Assembly (NCBI GenBank): GCA_035485275.1 | Contig: DATHOE010000004.1 | Location: 1-49,676 of the forward strand | Direction: 5' to 3' | DNA from: DAIDJD01 sp035485275 | Lineage (GTDB): Bacteria > Oederibacteriota > JAJYGY01 > DAIDJD01 | Length of the DNA: 49,676 nt | Part shown: in pieces, positions 1 to 7,370 of the stretch | How the letters are laid out: every line of letters starts with the position of its first letter | Position numbering within the stretch: the stretch's first letter is position 1 | Translations under genes and position numbers: made by a program | The notes under the pieces: model-generated | The model's database searches: none | What the model saw: the letters and a program-made list of their open reading frames with translations, nothing else | What the model was told of the DNA's origin: nothing

Positions 1-1785
1 CATGTACCAGACCTGGTAGTTGGTCGGGGAATAGCTGGCGCTCACGCCGACCGAATAGAGGTTGACCAGGCCCACGTTGTTCCAGGTCACGGCGCTGGGG
101 TTGCTGTCGTTTGTTGCGTTGAAGACGATGCGCACCACCAGAAGGCGGTTCGCCCCCGTTCCGCCGGCCAGGAGCGCGCTGTAACTGGTCCCGTAGGTGT
201 CGTCGGTAAAGGCCGCGCTGCCGTCCATGGACGGCGCCGCGGTGCAGGTCCCGGCGGTGGGGGAGGGGCTGCTGGTCGCCGAGGGGCTGTCCGTACGGGA
301 AGGGCTGCTCGTGGGCGTCGGGCTGTCCGTGCGCGAGGGGCTGCTTGTGGCGGTCGGGCTGTCCGTGCGCGAGGGGCTCTGCGTCACGCTGTAGGTCTGG
401 GTAGGGGAAACGCTCCACGTGGCCGTCCGCGTCAGGCTGGGGGTCGCGCTTCGGGACAGGGTCGGGGACGGCATTGGGGTGAAGCTCTCCGTGGTGCTCG
501 GCGTCGCGCTGGAGCTCAGGGTCGGCGAGGCGCTCACCGTGGAGCTCCGGGTCGGGGTTGGGCTGCGGGTCAGGCTCGGTGTAGCGCTGTCGGACACGCT
601 GGGCGTCGCGCTGGCGGTGACGGACGCGGTCCAGCTCGGCGTCGCGCTCCGTGTGGCCGTCTGGGTCGGGCTAGGCGTCGGACTGCGGGTCAAGGTCGCG
701 GTCGCGCTCGTGGTCCCGGTTCCGGTCAGGCTCTGCGTGGGACTGGAGGTCCGCGTCGCGGTCCCGCTCACCGTGCCTGTCCCCGTCGGGCTCTGGGTGG
801 AGCTGCGGGTCGACAAGGGCGTGGAGCTCAAGGTCGCCGTGGCGCTGGCGCTGGAAGTGCTCGACGGCTGGGGCGTGAAACTGAGGGTCGCCGTTTCCGA
901 AGCGGTGGAATCCGCCGTGGAGCTGGGCGAGGCGGTTTGCGTCGTGTCCGGCGACGGGCTGAAGGTGGCGCTCACCGTGACCGAAAGGGTATTGGAGGAG
1001 CTCGGCGACAGCGTGGGGCTGGCCGTCAGGGTCATGGTCCGGCTGGCGCTTGCGGTGGGACTGGGGGACCCCGTCGCCGAAACCGTCGCGCTGGCCGTCG
1101 CGGTCACGGAAGGGCTGGAGGTGGGCGTGAGGCTATCGGACGCCGTGGGCGACAGCGTCGGACTTTCGGTCACCGTCGCGGTCAGGCTGGGGGAGGACGT
1201 GGGGCTGGCTGAGGCGGTCAGCGAAGGCGTCGGGCTGGCGCTGGACGTGGGGCTGGCCGAGGCGGTCGCCGAGTCCGTCGGACTGTCCGTCGCGGTCCCG
1301 CTCGGGCTGGCGGAGGGCGTCGAGGTGTCGGACGCCGTCGCCGAAACCGTCGGGCTGCCGGTCGGGGTCCCGGTCGAGCTCAAGGTGGCCGACAGCGTGG
1401 CAGTTTCCGTCGGGCTGTTGGTCGGAGTGGCTGTCCGGCTGGCGCTCTGCGTCGGCGACAAAGTGGCGCTGTCGGAAGGGCTGGGCATCTGCGTCAAGGT
1501 CTTGGTGGCGGACGGGCTCACCGTGTCCGTGGACGAACGGACAGGGCTGAGCGTCAGACTCGGCGTTTGCAGGGGCGAAGAAGTGCGGGTGGCTGTCGGA
1601 GACGAAAGAACCGGAACTTTGGTCGGGGTGGAAACGGGAAAAATCGGGTGCAGAATTCTATAAAAAGGGCTCTCCGGATCATTGGGATTGGACCGGCCCG
1701 TCGGTCCGCTCAGCCAGAATGGAAAGGCCAGCACCAAGGCGGGCATTCCCAGCAAAAGAAGGATAGCAATGAAACGCAGCTTCAC
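1..1785 (-). CDS. Secreted Ser/Thr/Pro-rich repeat protein, 3' end outside window
   Basis: The minus strand is open for 595 codons from a GTG at 1785 to the window edge; I checked every triplet for stops. GGAG lies 9 nt upstream of the GTG. The product starts with a signal peptide (Lys-Leu-Arg followed by a hydrophobic run, about residues 1-22). A linker of roughly 470 residues follows, made almost only of Ser, Thr, Pro and Ala in SPT/SAT-type steps. A folded domain begins at about residue 515 (segments such as LLVVRIVFNAT and VTWNNVGLVNLYSVGVSASY) and runs off the edge. The linker resembles that of the beta-helix protein at 38888-41581, so this is probably a second surface or secreted protein of the same export type. 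The C-terminal anchor or sorting domain cannot be seen. The function is unknown. Confidence 0.8.
   Translation of the reverse strand, partial: MKLRFIAILLLLGMPALVLAFPFWLSGPTGRSNPNDPESPFYRILHPIFPVSTPTKVPVLSSPTATRTSSPLQTPSLTLSPVRSSTDTVSPSATKTLTQMPSPSDSATLSPTQSASRTATPTNSPTETATLSATLSSTGTPTGSPTVSATASDTSTPSASPSGTATDSPTDSATASASPTSSASPTPSLTASASPTSSPSLTATVTESPTLSPTASDSLTPTSSPSVTATASATVSATGSPSPTASASRTMTLTASPTLSPSSSNTLSVTVSATFSPSPDTTQTASPSSTADSTASETATLSFTPQPSSTSSASATATLSSTPLSTRSSTQSPTGTGTVSGTATRTSSPTQSLTGTGTTSATATLTRSPTPSPTQTATRSATPSWTASVTASATPSVSDSATPSLTRSPTPTRSSTVSASPTLSSSATPSTTESFTPMPSPTLSRSATPSLTRTATWSVSPTQTYSVTQSPSRTDSPTATSSPSRTDSPTPTSSPSRTDSPSATSSPSPTAGTCTAAPSMDGSAAFTDDTYGTSYSALLAGGTGANRLLVVRIVFNATNDSNPSAVTWNNVGLVNLYSVGVSASYSPTNYQVWYM
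263..370. repeat. Three 36-bp tandem repeats inside the Ser/Thr/Pro linker
   Basis: Units start at 263, 299 and 335, with a partial fourth at 371. On the coding (minus) strand each encodes a 12-residue step close to SPSRTDSPTATS. The remaining linker up to about 1600 is the same low-complexity type but its units are diverged. Confidence 0.75.
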
Positions 1786-1827
1786 GACACGATACTCCGG
1801 GGCTCCGGTATGTGTGTTTTCAGTTAC

Positions 1828-1866
1828 TTAATTATGGATAATGATAAGTTTATTCAATGGATCCAT
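1828..1866 (-). CDS. Possible 12-codon leader ORF before the repeat protein
   Basis: An ATG at 1866 follows a consensus ribosome binding site (AAGGAGGG, minus-strand copy of 1872-1879) with 5-nt spacing. The ORF reads MDPLNKLIIIHN and stops with TAA at 1828, 43 nt before the GTG of the secreted protein. The Shine-Dalgarno is stronger than that of the main gene. It could be a leader peptide controlling the downstream gene, or chance. No homology can be judged at this length. Confidence 0.3.
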   Translation of the reverse strand: MDPLNKLIIIHN

Positions 1867-2169
1867 CCGGACCCTCCTTAATTTGGCCTACATTATGATG
1901 AAATGCCGTATGTTTTTTTATTTGTGAATTATTACGTCAGATTTTATGGAAAATATGGCCATCAAAACTGAAAAGGATTCAAACGAAAGAACCTCAGGCC
2001 TAGGGAGTATCTTCGCCGGCATCTACGATGATCTTTGTGGCAGTTTTCGAGCCTGTCGATTTTTTCGGACGCACCGTCTTCATCCGGATTTTTTTGCGTC
2101 TCGGACCGTCGTTGCGCGCTTCGCCATTGAACTACAGCGACTCCGGGACCGTCCCCCTTCCCCGGCGTT
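1867..2169. other. AT-rich intergenic region, about 300 bp
   Basis: This stretch separates rlmD from the secreted repeat protein and is clearly more AT-rich than its surroundings at 1880-1980. It probably contains the promoter of the secreted protein on the minus strand, but I cannot fix a convincing -35/-10 pair. Downstream of rlmD there are T/A runs (near 2060 and 2090) without a clean hairpin. A 26-codon Lys-rich minus ORF exists here but lacks a ribosome binding site. I see no RNA gene. Confidence 0.5.
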
Positions 2170-3513
2170 TCAGCTGCGCACCAGCAGGTTGACGCTCTCC
2201 ACATGCGGGGTCTGCGGAAAAAGATCCACTCCCTGGCAGGTCTGCAATTGATAGCCCCCGGCGGCCAGGAGCTTGACGTCGCGGGCCAGGCTGGCCGGAT
2301 CGCAGGAAACATAGACCAGTTCCGGGGGGGCCTTTTGCACGAGCAAGGCCGCCAGACCCGGCTCCAGACCCTTGCGGGGCGGGTCCATCAGCAGCACCTG
2401 CGGCTCGAAACCCGGGGGAAGGGCCTGCCAGGCGCGCAAAGCGTCAGCCACGGAGAAGGTCAGCCCGGGCAGTCCATTGGCCAGGGCGTTGGCTTGGGCG
2501 TCGGCCACGGCCGCGGCGTGGTTCTCCACGCCGTGCAGGCGCAGGCCCAGGCGGCCCAGGGGCAGGGACAGGGTGCCCACCCCGCAATACAACTCCAGCA
2601 CGGATTCGCCGGGTTTCCAGGCGCGCAGGCCAAGGATGGCGCCCAACATGGCCAGGGTCTGCTCCGAGTTCACCTGGAAGAAGCTGGTGGCCGACAGCCG
2701 GTATGCCAGCCCGCCCAATTGTTCGTCCAAGGCCTCGGGCCCGGCCAAAACCTGGGTCTCCGCCCCCAGGATGACGTTGCCGGTTTTGGTCTGCAAATTG
2801 TTCTGCACGCTGACGATGCCCGCCTGCCCCACCCAGGCGCGCGCCACAGCCGCGGCCTCCTCGGGGATGGCCTCCCTGGTCACCAACACGACCATGGCCC
2901 TGCCGCGGGCGTCGGCGCGCACCATCACATGCCTCAGGCTTCCTTGGCCGAGACCCTGGTCGTATGGGCGCAGGCCCAGTTCCGCGAGGTGTTCGCGCAC
3001 GAACAATAGGGCCGCGTCCACGGAGGGCTGCAGCAGGCGGCAGCCCTCCTCGGGCAGGGGGACCACGTCGTGGCTGCCTTCGCGGTAGTAGCCCAGGCGC
3101 AGGCTCCCGTCCGGTCCGGACGCCACCGGCACCTGGGCCTTGTTGCGGTAGCGCAGAGGGTGGGGGGCGGCCAGCACGCCGGCCACGGGCGGGGACTCCA
3201 GGGAGCCGATGCGCCGGAGGGCCTCCCGCAAAAACACGGCCTTGGTCTCGGACTGCGCGGGATAGGCCAGGTGCTGCCAGGCGCAGCCCCCGCATTCGCC
3301 CGCCACGGGGCAGGGCGGCTCGACGCGGTCCGCGCCCCGGGCCAGGATCCGCTTGAGGCGGCCGCGCGCGTAATGCTTGTGCTCCTCCACCACCCGCACC
3401 TCCACCCTGTCTCCGGGCGCCGTGCGGGGCACGAAAAGGGCGCGGCCGTCCTCGAGACGGCCTACGCCGTCCCCGCCTGCCGCGAGGGAGAGGATGTCGG
3501 TGGTGACGATGAT
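2170..3513 (-). CDS. rlmD: 23S rRNA (uracil-5-)-methyltransferase, RlmD/RumA family
   Basis: This SAM-dependent enzyme of the RumA/TrmA family methylates a uracil C5 in 23S rRNA. Visible in order are an N-terminal TRAM domain (GDGVGR, then FVPRTAPGDRVEV), the iron-sulphur Cys cluster (CPVAGECGGC plus a later Cys in EEGCRLL), SAM motif VLELYCGVGTLSLPL, MDPPRKGLEP and the catalytic Cys in VYVSCDPASLARD. The only usual start codon in frame, GTG at 3432, would cut the TRAM domain in half. No ATG, GTG or TTG exists between it and the in-frame stop at 3604. I therefore place the start at ATC 3513, which has GGAG 8 nt upstream. That gives 447 aa, close to E. coli RumA (433). Exact target base and RlmD versus RlmC/TrmA-like specificity are inferred. 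Confidence is high for the family and moderate for the start. Confidence 0.9.
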   Translation of the reverse strand: MIVTTDILSLAAGGDGVGRLEDGRALFVPRTAPGDRVEVRVVEEHKHYARGRLKRILARGADRVEPPCPVAGECGGCAWQHLAYPAQSETKAVFLREALRRIGSLESPPVAGVLAAPHPLRYRNKAQVPVASGPDGSLRLGYYREGSHDVVPLPEEGCRLLQPSVDAALLFVREHLAELGLRPYDQGLGQGSLRHVMVRADARGRAMVVLVTREAIPEEAAAVARAWVGQAGIVSVQNNLQTKTGNVILGAETQVLAGPEALDEQLGGLAYRLSATSFFQVNSEQTLAMLGAILGLRAWKPGESVLELYCGVGTLSLPLGRLGLRLHGVENHAAAVADAQANALANGLPGLTFSVADALRAWQALPPGFEPQVLLMDPPRKGLEPGLAALLVQKAPPELVYVSCDPASLARDVKLLAAGGYQLQTCQGVDLFPQTPHVESVNLLVRS

Positions 3514-3549
3514 GGTTTCGGCTCCGCCAAAAACGCTGTCGGAAGATTC

Positions 3550-3587
3550 AAAAAAGGGGGCCGCCCGCGCGCGGCGGGCGGCCCCCT
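3550..3587 (-). terminator. Strong intrinsic terminator after the small lipoprotein gene
   Basis: A perfect 13-bp GC stem (arms 3556-3568 and 3574-3586) with a 5-nt loop is followed on the minus strand by six T (3555-3550). It lies between the lipoprotein stop at 3604 and the rlmD ribosome binding site at 3522-3525. It should end the gat/lipoprotein transcript, so rlmD would need its own promoter or readthrough. Confidence 0.9.
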
Positions 3588-3603
3588 TCAGGCGCGCACG
3601 ATC

Positions 3604-3771
3604 CTAGCGGTAATAGTAGCCCTCATGCCAGCCGCCGCCGTCATAGTAGCGCGGATGCCAGCGCCGGCGCGGGCCGTAGCCCGGGCCGTACCAAAAGCAG
3701 CTGCTCGCGAAGGCCGCGATGCACGCCAGGAGCACCAGAAGCTGGGCGTTCTTGAGCTTCTTCCTGTCCAT
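3604..3771 (-). CDS. Small Gly/Tyr-rich lipoprotein, 55 aa
   Basis: The product starts MDRKKLKNAQLLVLLACIAA and has a lipoprotein-type signal peptide ending in a lipobox-like AFASSC, so the mature protein would start at that Cys. The rest (about 30 residues) is rich in Gly, Tyr, Arg, Trp and His, with YGPGYGPRRR and GGGWHEGYYYR. A longer in-frame start at 3828 would put 19 polar residues before the signal peptide, so I chose ATG 3771, which has AGGTG just upstream. The gene sits 76 nt after gatB and is closed by a strong terminator. Function is unknown; small GY-rich lipoproteins often sit in the outer membrane, but that is only inference here. lgt and lspA, which would process it, are elsewhere in this window. 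Confidence 0.6.
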   Translation of the reverse strand: MDRKKLKNAQLLVLLACIAAFASSCFWYGPGYGPRRRWHPRYYDGGGWHEGYYYR

Positions 3772-3847
3772 AGCACACCTATTAAGGCGGGGAACTCCGG
3801 GGTCCGGAGCCGAGCGGCTCCAGCTCAACCCCTCTTCAAAAAATCTC

Positions 3848-5311
3848 TCAGGCCTGCAGCAGGCGCCTCAGAGCGTCGTTGACCAGCGCGGGATTGGCCT
3901 TGCCCTTGGACAGCTTCATCACCTGTCCCACCAGGAAGCCGAGCACCGCCTCCTTGCCCGCACGGTATTCTGCCACCACCGCGGGATTGGCGTCCATGGC
4001 CGCCCGCGCGAAGCCGTCGATGGCCGAATGGTCGGTGACCTGGACCAGGCCCAGGCGCTCGACGATCTTCCCGGGGTCGCCCCCCCCGGAGGCCATCTCC
4101 TCGAACACGGTCTTGGCGATCTTGCCGCTGATCACCTGGGCGTCCACCATGCGCAGCATCTTCGCCAGGTTTTCCGGGGGGATGGGCGTCCCGCTGATGT
4201 CCTTTTCCAGGCGCTTCAGGGCCGCCAGCAGCTCGCCCATCACCCAGTTGCTGGCCGCCTTGGGGTTCGCCCCGGCCTTGACCACGCCCTCGAAATAGGC
4301 GGCCAAGGCGGAGTTCTCGGTGAGGACCTGGGCGTCGTAGGGCGGCAGGGCGTAGGTCTCGACCAGGCGCCGGCGCATGGCTTCGGGCAGCTCCGGAAGC
4401 GCCGCGCGCACCGCCGCGATCCAGGCCGCGTCGAGTTCAATGGGCACCAGGTCCGGCTCGGGGAAATAACGGTAGTCGTGGGCCTCTTCCTTGCTGCGCA
4501 TGGCGCGGGTGGCTCCCTGGTCCGCGTCCCAGGAGCGGGTCGCCATCACCACGGTCCCGCCGGCCTCGATGAGCTCCACCTGGCGGGCGGCCTCGCTGAC
4601 GATGGCCTTGCCCACGTTCTTGAAGCTGTTCATGTTCTTCACTTCGATGCGCGTGCCCAGGGGGGCTCCCGGCTTGCGCACCGAGATGTTGGCGTCGCAG
4701 CGCAGGCTCCCTTCCTCCATGTTGCAGTCGCTGACCCCCAGGTAGCGCAAAATCTCTTTCAAGGCCGCCAAATAGCCCTCGGCGTCCTCGGGGCCGCGCA
4801 TGTCCGGTTCGGACACGATCTCGATGAGCGGCACGCCCGCGCGGTTGAAGTCCACCAGGCTTCCCTCGCTGCCGCCGATCTGGGCCGCGCCGGTGTGCAG
4901 GAGCTTGCCGGCGTCCTCCTCGAGGTGGATGCGCGTGACGCCGAAGCGCTTGCGCACCGCGCCGCCGGCCTCCTCCACGTCCGCCTCCAGCCAGCCCTTG
5001 CCGCAGATCGGGAGGTTGAACTGGGAGATCTGGTAGGCCTTGTCCAGGTCCGGATAGAAGTACTGCTTGCGGTCGAACTTGCTGTAGGGGTTGATCTCGC
5101 AGTTCAGGGCCATCCCCGCCTTGGCGGCGCGGACGACCACGTCCTGGTTGAGCACCGGCAGGGTCCCGGGCAGGGCCAGGCACACCGGGCACACCAGCGT
5201 GTTGGGGTCCGCGCCAAAGCGGTTGGCGCACGAGCAGAAGATCTTGGTCTTCGTGCTCAGCTCGGCGTGGACCTCGAGACCCACCACGATTTCATAGTCC
5301 TGCAGCGGCAT
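3848..5311 (-). CDS. gatB: Asp-tRNA(Asn)/Glu-tRNA(Gln) amidotransferase subunit B
   Basis: GatB is the kinase and tRNA-binding subunit of GatCAB. It phosphorylates the mischarged Glu or Asp on tRNA, and the ammonia from GatA then amidates it. At 487 aa it has the normal length. The N-terminal EIVVGLEVHAEL motif and four zinc-type Cys (C26, C28, C41, C44 in FCSC and CPVC) are present, followed by the cradle motif region (YFYPDLDKAYQISQ) and a C-terminal YqeY-like tail domain. It follows the zinc-ribbon gene by 6 nt, in the order gatC-gatA-zinc ribbon-gatB. The 76-nt gap after it contains small GC hairpins (3795-3821) without a T tract. Presence of GatCAB suggests that this organism lacks GlnRS and/or AsnRS, which is an inference. 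Confidence 0.97.
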   Translation of the reverse strand: MPLQDYEIVVGLEVHAELSTKTKIFCSCANRFGADPNTLVCPVCLALPGTLPVLNQDVVVRAAKAGMALNCEINPYSKFDRKQYFYPDLDKAYQISQFNLPICGKGWLEADVEEAGGAVRKRFGVTRIHLEEDAGKLLHTGAAQIGGSEGSLVDFNRAGVPLIEIVSEPDMRGPEDAEGYLAALKEILRYLGVSDCNMEEGSLRCDANISVRKPGAPLGTRIEVKNMNSFKNVGKAIVSEAARQVELIEAGGTVVMATRSWDADQGATRAMRSKEEAHDYRYFPEPDLVPIELDAAWIAAVRAALPELPEAMRRRLVETYALPPYDAQVLTENSALAAYFEGVVKAGANPKAASNWVMGELLAALKRLEKDISGTPIPPENLAKMLRMVDAQVISGKIAKTVFEEMASGGGDPGKIVERLGLVQVTDHSAIDGFARAAMDANPAVVAEYRAGKEAVLGFLVGQVMKLSKGKANPALVNDALRRLLQA

Positions 5312-5317
5312 GTCTTC

Positions 5318-5578
5318 TTAGGCCTTCACCTTCGCGTCCCAGGCCTCGTCGCTCAGGGTCACGAGCTTCTTGGACTGGAAGCTGTCCATGTCGAAGCCCT
5401 GCTTGTCGACGTCGTTGGAGCCGCACTTGAGGCAGCTCAGCTTGACTTCGAGGTCGCCGGCGTCGGGCTGGGTGTAGCGGGTGATCTCCTTGCCTTCGAA
5501 CTCCCATATCTCCATGGGCTTGTAGTCGGTGACGAGCGCCTGGAACTTGGCTTTGGCGCCACAGGAACGGCATTCCAT
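5318..5578 (-). CDS. Small zinc-ribbon protein inserted between gatA and gatB
   Basis: This 86-aa protein has two CxxC pairs (C3/C6 and C49/C52), as expected for one four-Cys zinc ribbon. Between them lies a beta-rich stretch with many aromatic and acidic residues. The C-terminal third (about residues 60-86) is charged and probably helical. The ATG at 5578 has AGGAGG-type sequence just upstream. Gaps to gatA (25 nt) and gatB (6 nt) imply co-translation with the amidotransferase. I do not recognise a named family. It might be a GatCAB accessory factor or an unrelated nucleic-acid-binding protein; nothing in the sequence decides this. Confidence 0.75.
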   Translation of the reverse strand: MECRSCGAKAKFQALVTDYKPMEIWEFEGKEITRYTQPDAGDLEVKLSCLKCGSNDVDKQGFDMDSFQSKKLVTLSDEAWDAKVKA

Positions 5579-5603
5579 AGAACCTCCTTGATGGTTTGAT
5601 TGC

Positions 5604-7061
5604 TTAGGCCGGATTGGGCCGTCTATCCTTCCATTCGTGCGCCTGTTCGTACGCGTGGGCCGCAGCGAACAGGGTGCCCTCTTCGAAGGCCCTGCCGATG
5701 AGCTGCAATCCTATCGGCAGGCCCCCTTTGTCGAAACCGCAGGGCAGGCTCAGGGCCGGCACCCCGGCCAGGTTGACCGAGATCGTGAAGATGTCGCTCA
5801 GGTACATGGTCAGAGGATCGTCGGCCTTCTCCCCCAGCCGGAAGGCCGTCGTGGGGGAGGTCGGGGTGGCGATCAGGTCCACCTCACGGAAGGCCTCCTC
5901 GAAGTCCCGGACGATCAGCGTGCGGACCTGCTGGGCGCGCTTGTAGTAGGCGTCATAGAAGCCGGAGCTCAGGCAGTAGGTCCCCAGCATGATGCGGCGC
6001 TTGACCTCGGGCCCGAAGCCCTGGGCGCGGGTGCGCATGTACTGGGGCACCAGGCTCTCGGCCGGCGCCCTGAAGCCGTAACGCACGCCGTCGAAGCGGG
6101 CCAGGTTGCTGCTGGCCTCGGCCGTGGCCAGGAGGTAGTAGACGCTCAGGCAATGCTCGGTGTGGGGGAGGCTCACCTCCCGCACCGTGGCCCCCAGGGA
6201 CTGCAGGCCGGCCACCGCCTTGCGCACGGCCTCGGCCACCTCGGGGGCGATGCCGCCGACGAAGTACTCCTTGGGCAGGCCCACCCTCAGGCCCTTGACC
6301 CCCGCCTTCAGGGCCTTGGCGTAGTTCGGCACGGGCCGGGGCACGCTGGTGGAATCCATTGGGTCGTGGCCGGAAATCGCCTGCTGCAGGATGGCCGCGT
6401 CCTCGACCGTGCGGCCGAAGGGGCCGATCTGGTCCAGGGAGCTGGCGAAGGCCACCAGGCCGTAGCGCGACACCAGGCCGTAGGTGGGCTTCAGCCCCAC
6501 CACCCCGCAGAGGCTGGCCGGCTGGCGTATGGATCCGCCGGTGTCCGAACCCAGGGCCCCGAAGCCGAAGCCCGCTGCCACCGCGGCCGCGCTGCCGCCG
6601 GAACTGCCGCCCGGAACTCGGCCGATGTCCCAGGGGTTGTGGGTCGCGCCGAAGGCGCTGTTCTCGGTGCTCGAGCCCATGGCGAATTCGTCGAGGTTGG
6701 TCTTGCCCAGGACGACCGCGCCGGCCTCGCGCAGGGACCCGACCACGCTGGCGTCGAAGGGCGGCACGTAGGGCTCCAGCATCTTGCTGGAGCAGGTGGT
6801 GCGCAGGCCCTTGGTGGAGAGGTTGTCCTTCAAGGCCAGGGGGAGGCCCAGCAGGGGCCCGGATTCCCCGCGCGCGCGCCGTTCGTCCGCCGCCTGGGCC
6901 GCCTTGAGCGCGCCTTCCGCGTCCACCGTCACGAAGGCGTGCACCAGCGGCTCCTTGGCCGCGATGCGCGCCAGGGCCGCCTTGGTGAGCTCGACCGAGG
7001 ACAGCTCCTTGGTCTCCAGCTTCTTCGCCGCCTGGGTCAGGGACAGTTCATGCAATTCCAA
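5604..7061 (-). CDS. gatA: Asp-tRNA(Asn)/Glu-tRNA(Gln) amidotransferase subunit A
   Basis: GatA is the glutaminase subunit of GatCAB and belongs to the amidase signature family. It hydrolyses Gln and channels ammonia to GatB. The Ser-cisSer-Lys triad is visible: K78 in LALKDN, S153 in PGGSSGGSAAA and S177 in GSDTGGSIRQPAS. The 485-aa length is normal and the C terminus (PIGLQLIGRAFEEGTL) is typical. It starts 20 nt after gatC and is followed by the zinc-ribbon gene. Confidence 0.97.
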   Translation of the reverse strand: MELHELSLTQAAKKLETKELSSVELTKAALARIAAKEPLVHAFVTVDAEGALKAAQAADERRARGESGPLLGLPLALKDNLSTKGLRTTCSSKMLEPYVPPFDASVVGSLREAGAVVLGKTNLDEFAMGSSTENSAFGATHNPWDIGRVPGGSSGGSAAAVAAGFGFGALGSDTGGSIRQPASLCGVVGLKPTYGLVSRYGLVAFASSLDQIGPFGRTVEDAAILQQAISGHDPMDSTSVPRPVPNYAKALKAGVKGLRVGLPKEYFVGGIAPEVAEAVRKAVAGLQSLGATVREVSLPHTEHCLSVYYLLATAEASSNLARFDGVRYGFRAPAESLVPQYMRTRAQGFGPEVKRRIMLGTYCLSSGFYDAYYKRAQQVRTLIVRDFEEAFREVDLIATPTSPTTAFRLGEKADDPLTMYLSDIFTISVNLAGVPALSLPCGFDKGGLPIGLQLIGRAFEEGTLFAAAHAYEQAHEWKDRRPNPA

Positions 7062-7081
7062 TGCTCACCTTCAAGCGGCTG

Positions 7082-7369
7082 TCATTCGATGATCTTGGGC
7101 ACCCGGAAGCAGCCCTTGGACCTGTCCGGGGCGTTGGCCAGGGCCTCCTCGCGGGACAGGCCCGCGTGGACCGCGTCCTCGCGCCAGACGTTGCTCAGCG
7201 GCAATATGTGGGCGGTCGGCGGCACGGCGCTCAAATCCAGGCCGGCGATGTCGGCGGCGTGGCCCAGGATGGCGTTAAGCTGCTTCTGGTAGAGGCCGCG
7301 CTCCTCGTGCGTGATCTCGAGGCGGGCCAGCCGGGCCACGTGGTCGACGTCTTTTTCGCTCAGGGCCAT
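7082..7369 (-). CDS. gatC: Asp-tRNA(Asn)/Glu-tRNA(Gln) amidotransferase subunit C
   Basis: GatC is the small belt-like subunit that clamps GatA to GatB. The 95-aa protein has the usual pattern: N-terminal helix pair (VDHVARLARLEITHEE, then LNAILGHAADIAGLD), a proline-containing strap (AVPPTAHILPLSNVWREDAV) and the C-terminal FRVPKIIE signature. Its ATG follows the pcrA stop by one nucleotide (TGA-G-ATG), so translation is probably coupled to the helicase. Confidence 0.96.
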   Translation of the reverse strand: MALSEKDVDHVARLARLEITHEERGLYQKQLNAILGHAADIAGLDLSAVPPTAHILPLSNVWREDAVHAGLSREEALANAPDRSKGCFRVPKIIE

Positions 7370-7370
7370 C

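Noticed and set aside
263..395. CRISPR array
   Set aside because: The 36-bp units are directly joined without spacers and are in-frame coding repeats.
419..1663. Plus-strand ORF of 414 codons rich in Val, Gly and Leu
   Set aside because: It is the antisense shadow of the Ser/Thr/Pro linker; the minus frame has a ribosome binding site, signal peptide and folded domain.
1990..2085. Lys-rich 26-codon ORF on the minus strand downstream of rlmD
   Set aside because: No ribosome binding site and an in-frame stop just upstream; too short to support.
3795..3821. Terminator after gatB
   Set aside because: Overlapping small GC hairpins are visible but no T tract follows, so I did not list it as a terminator.
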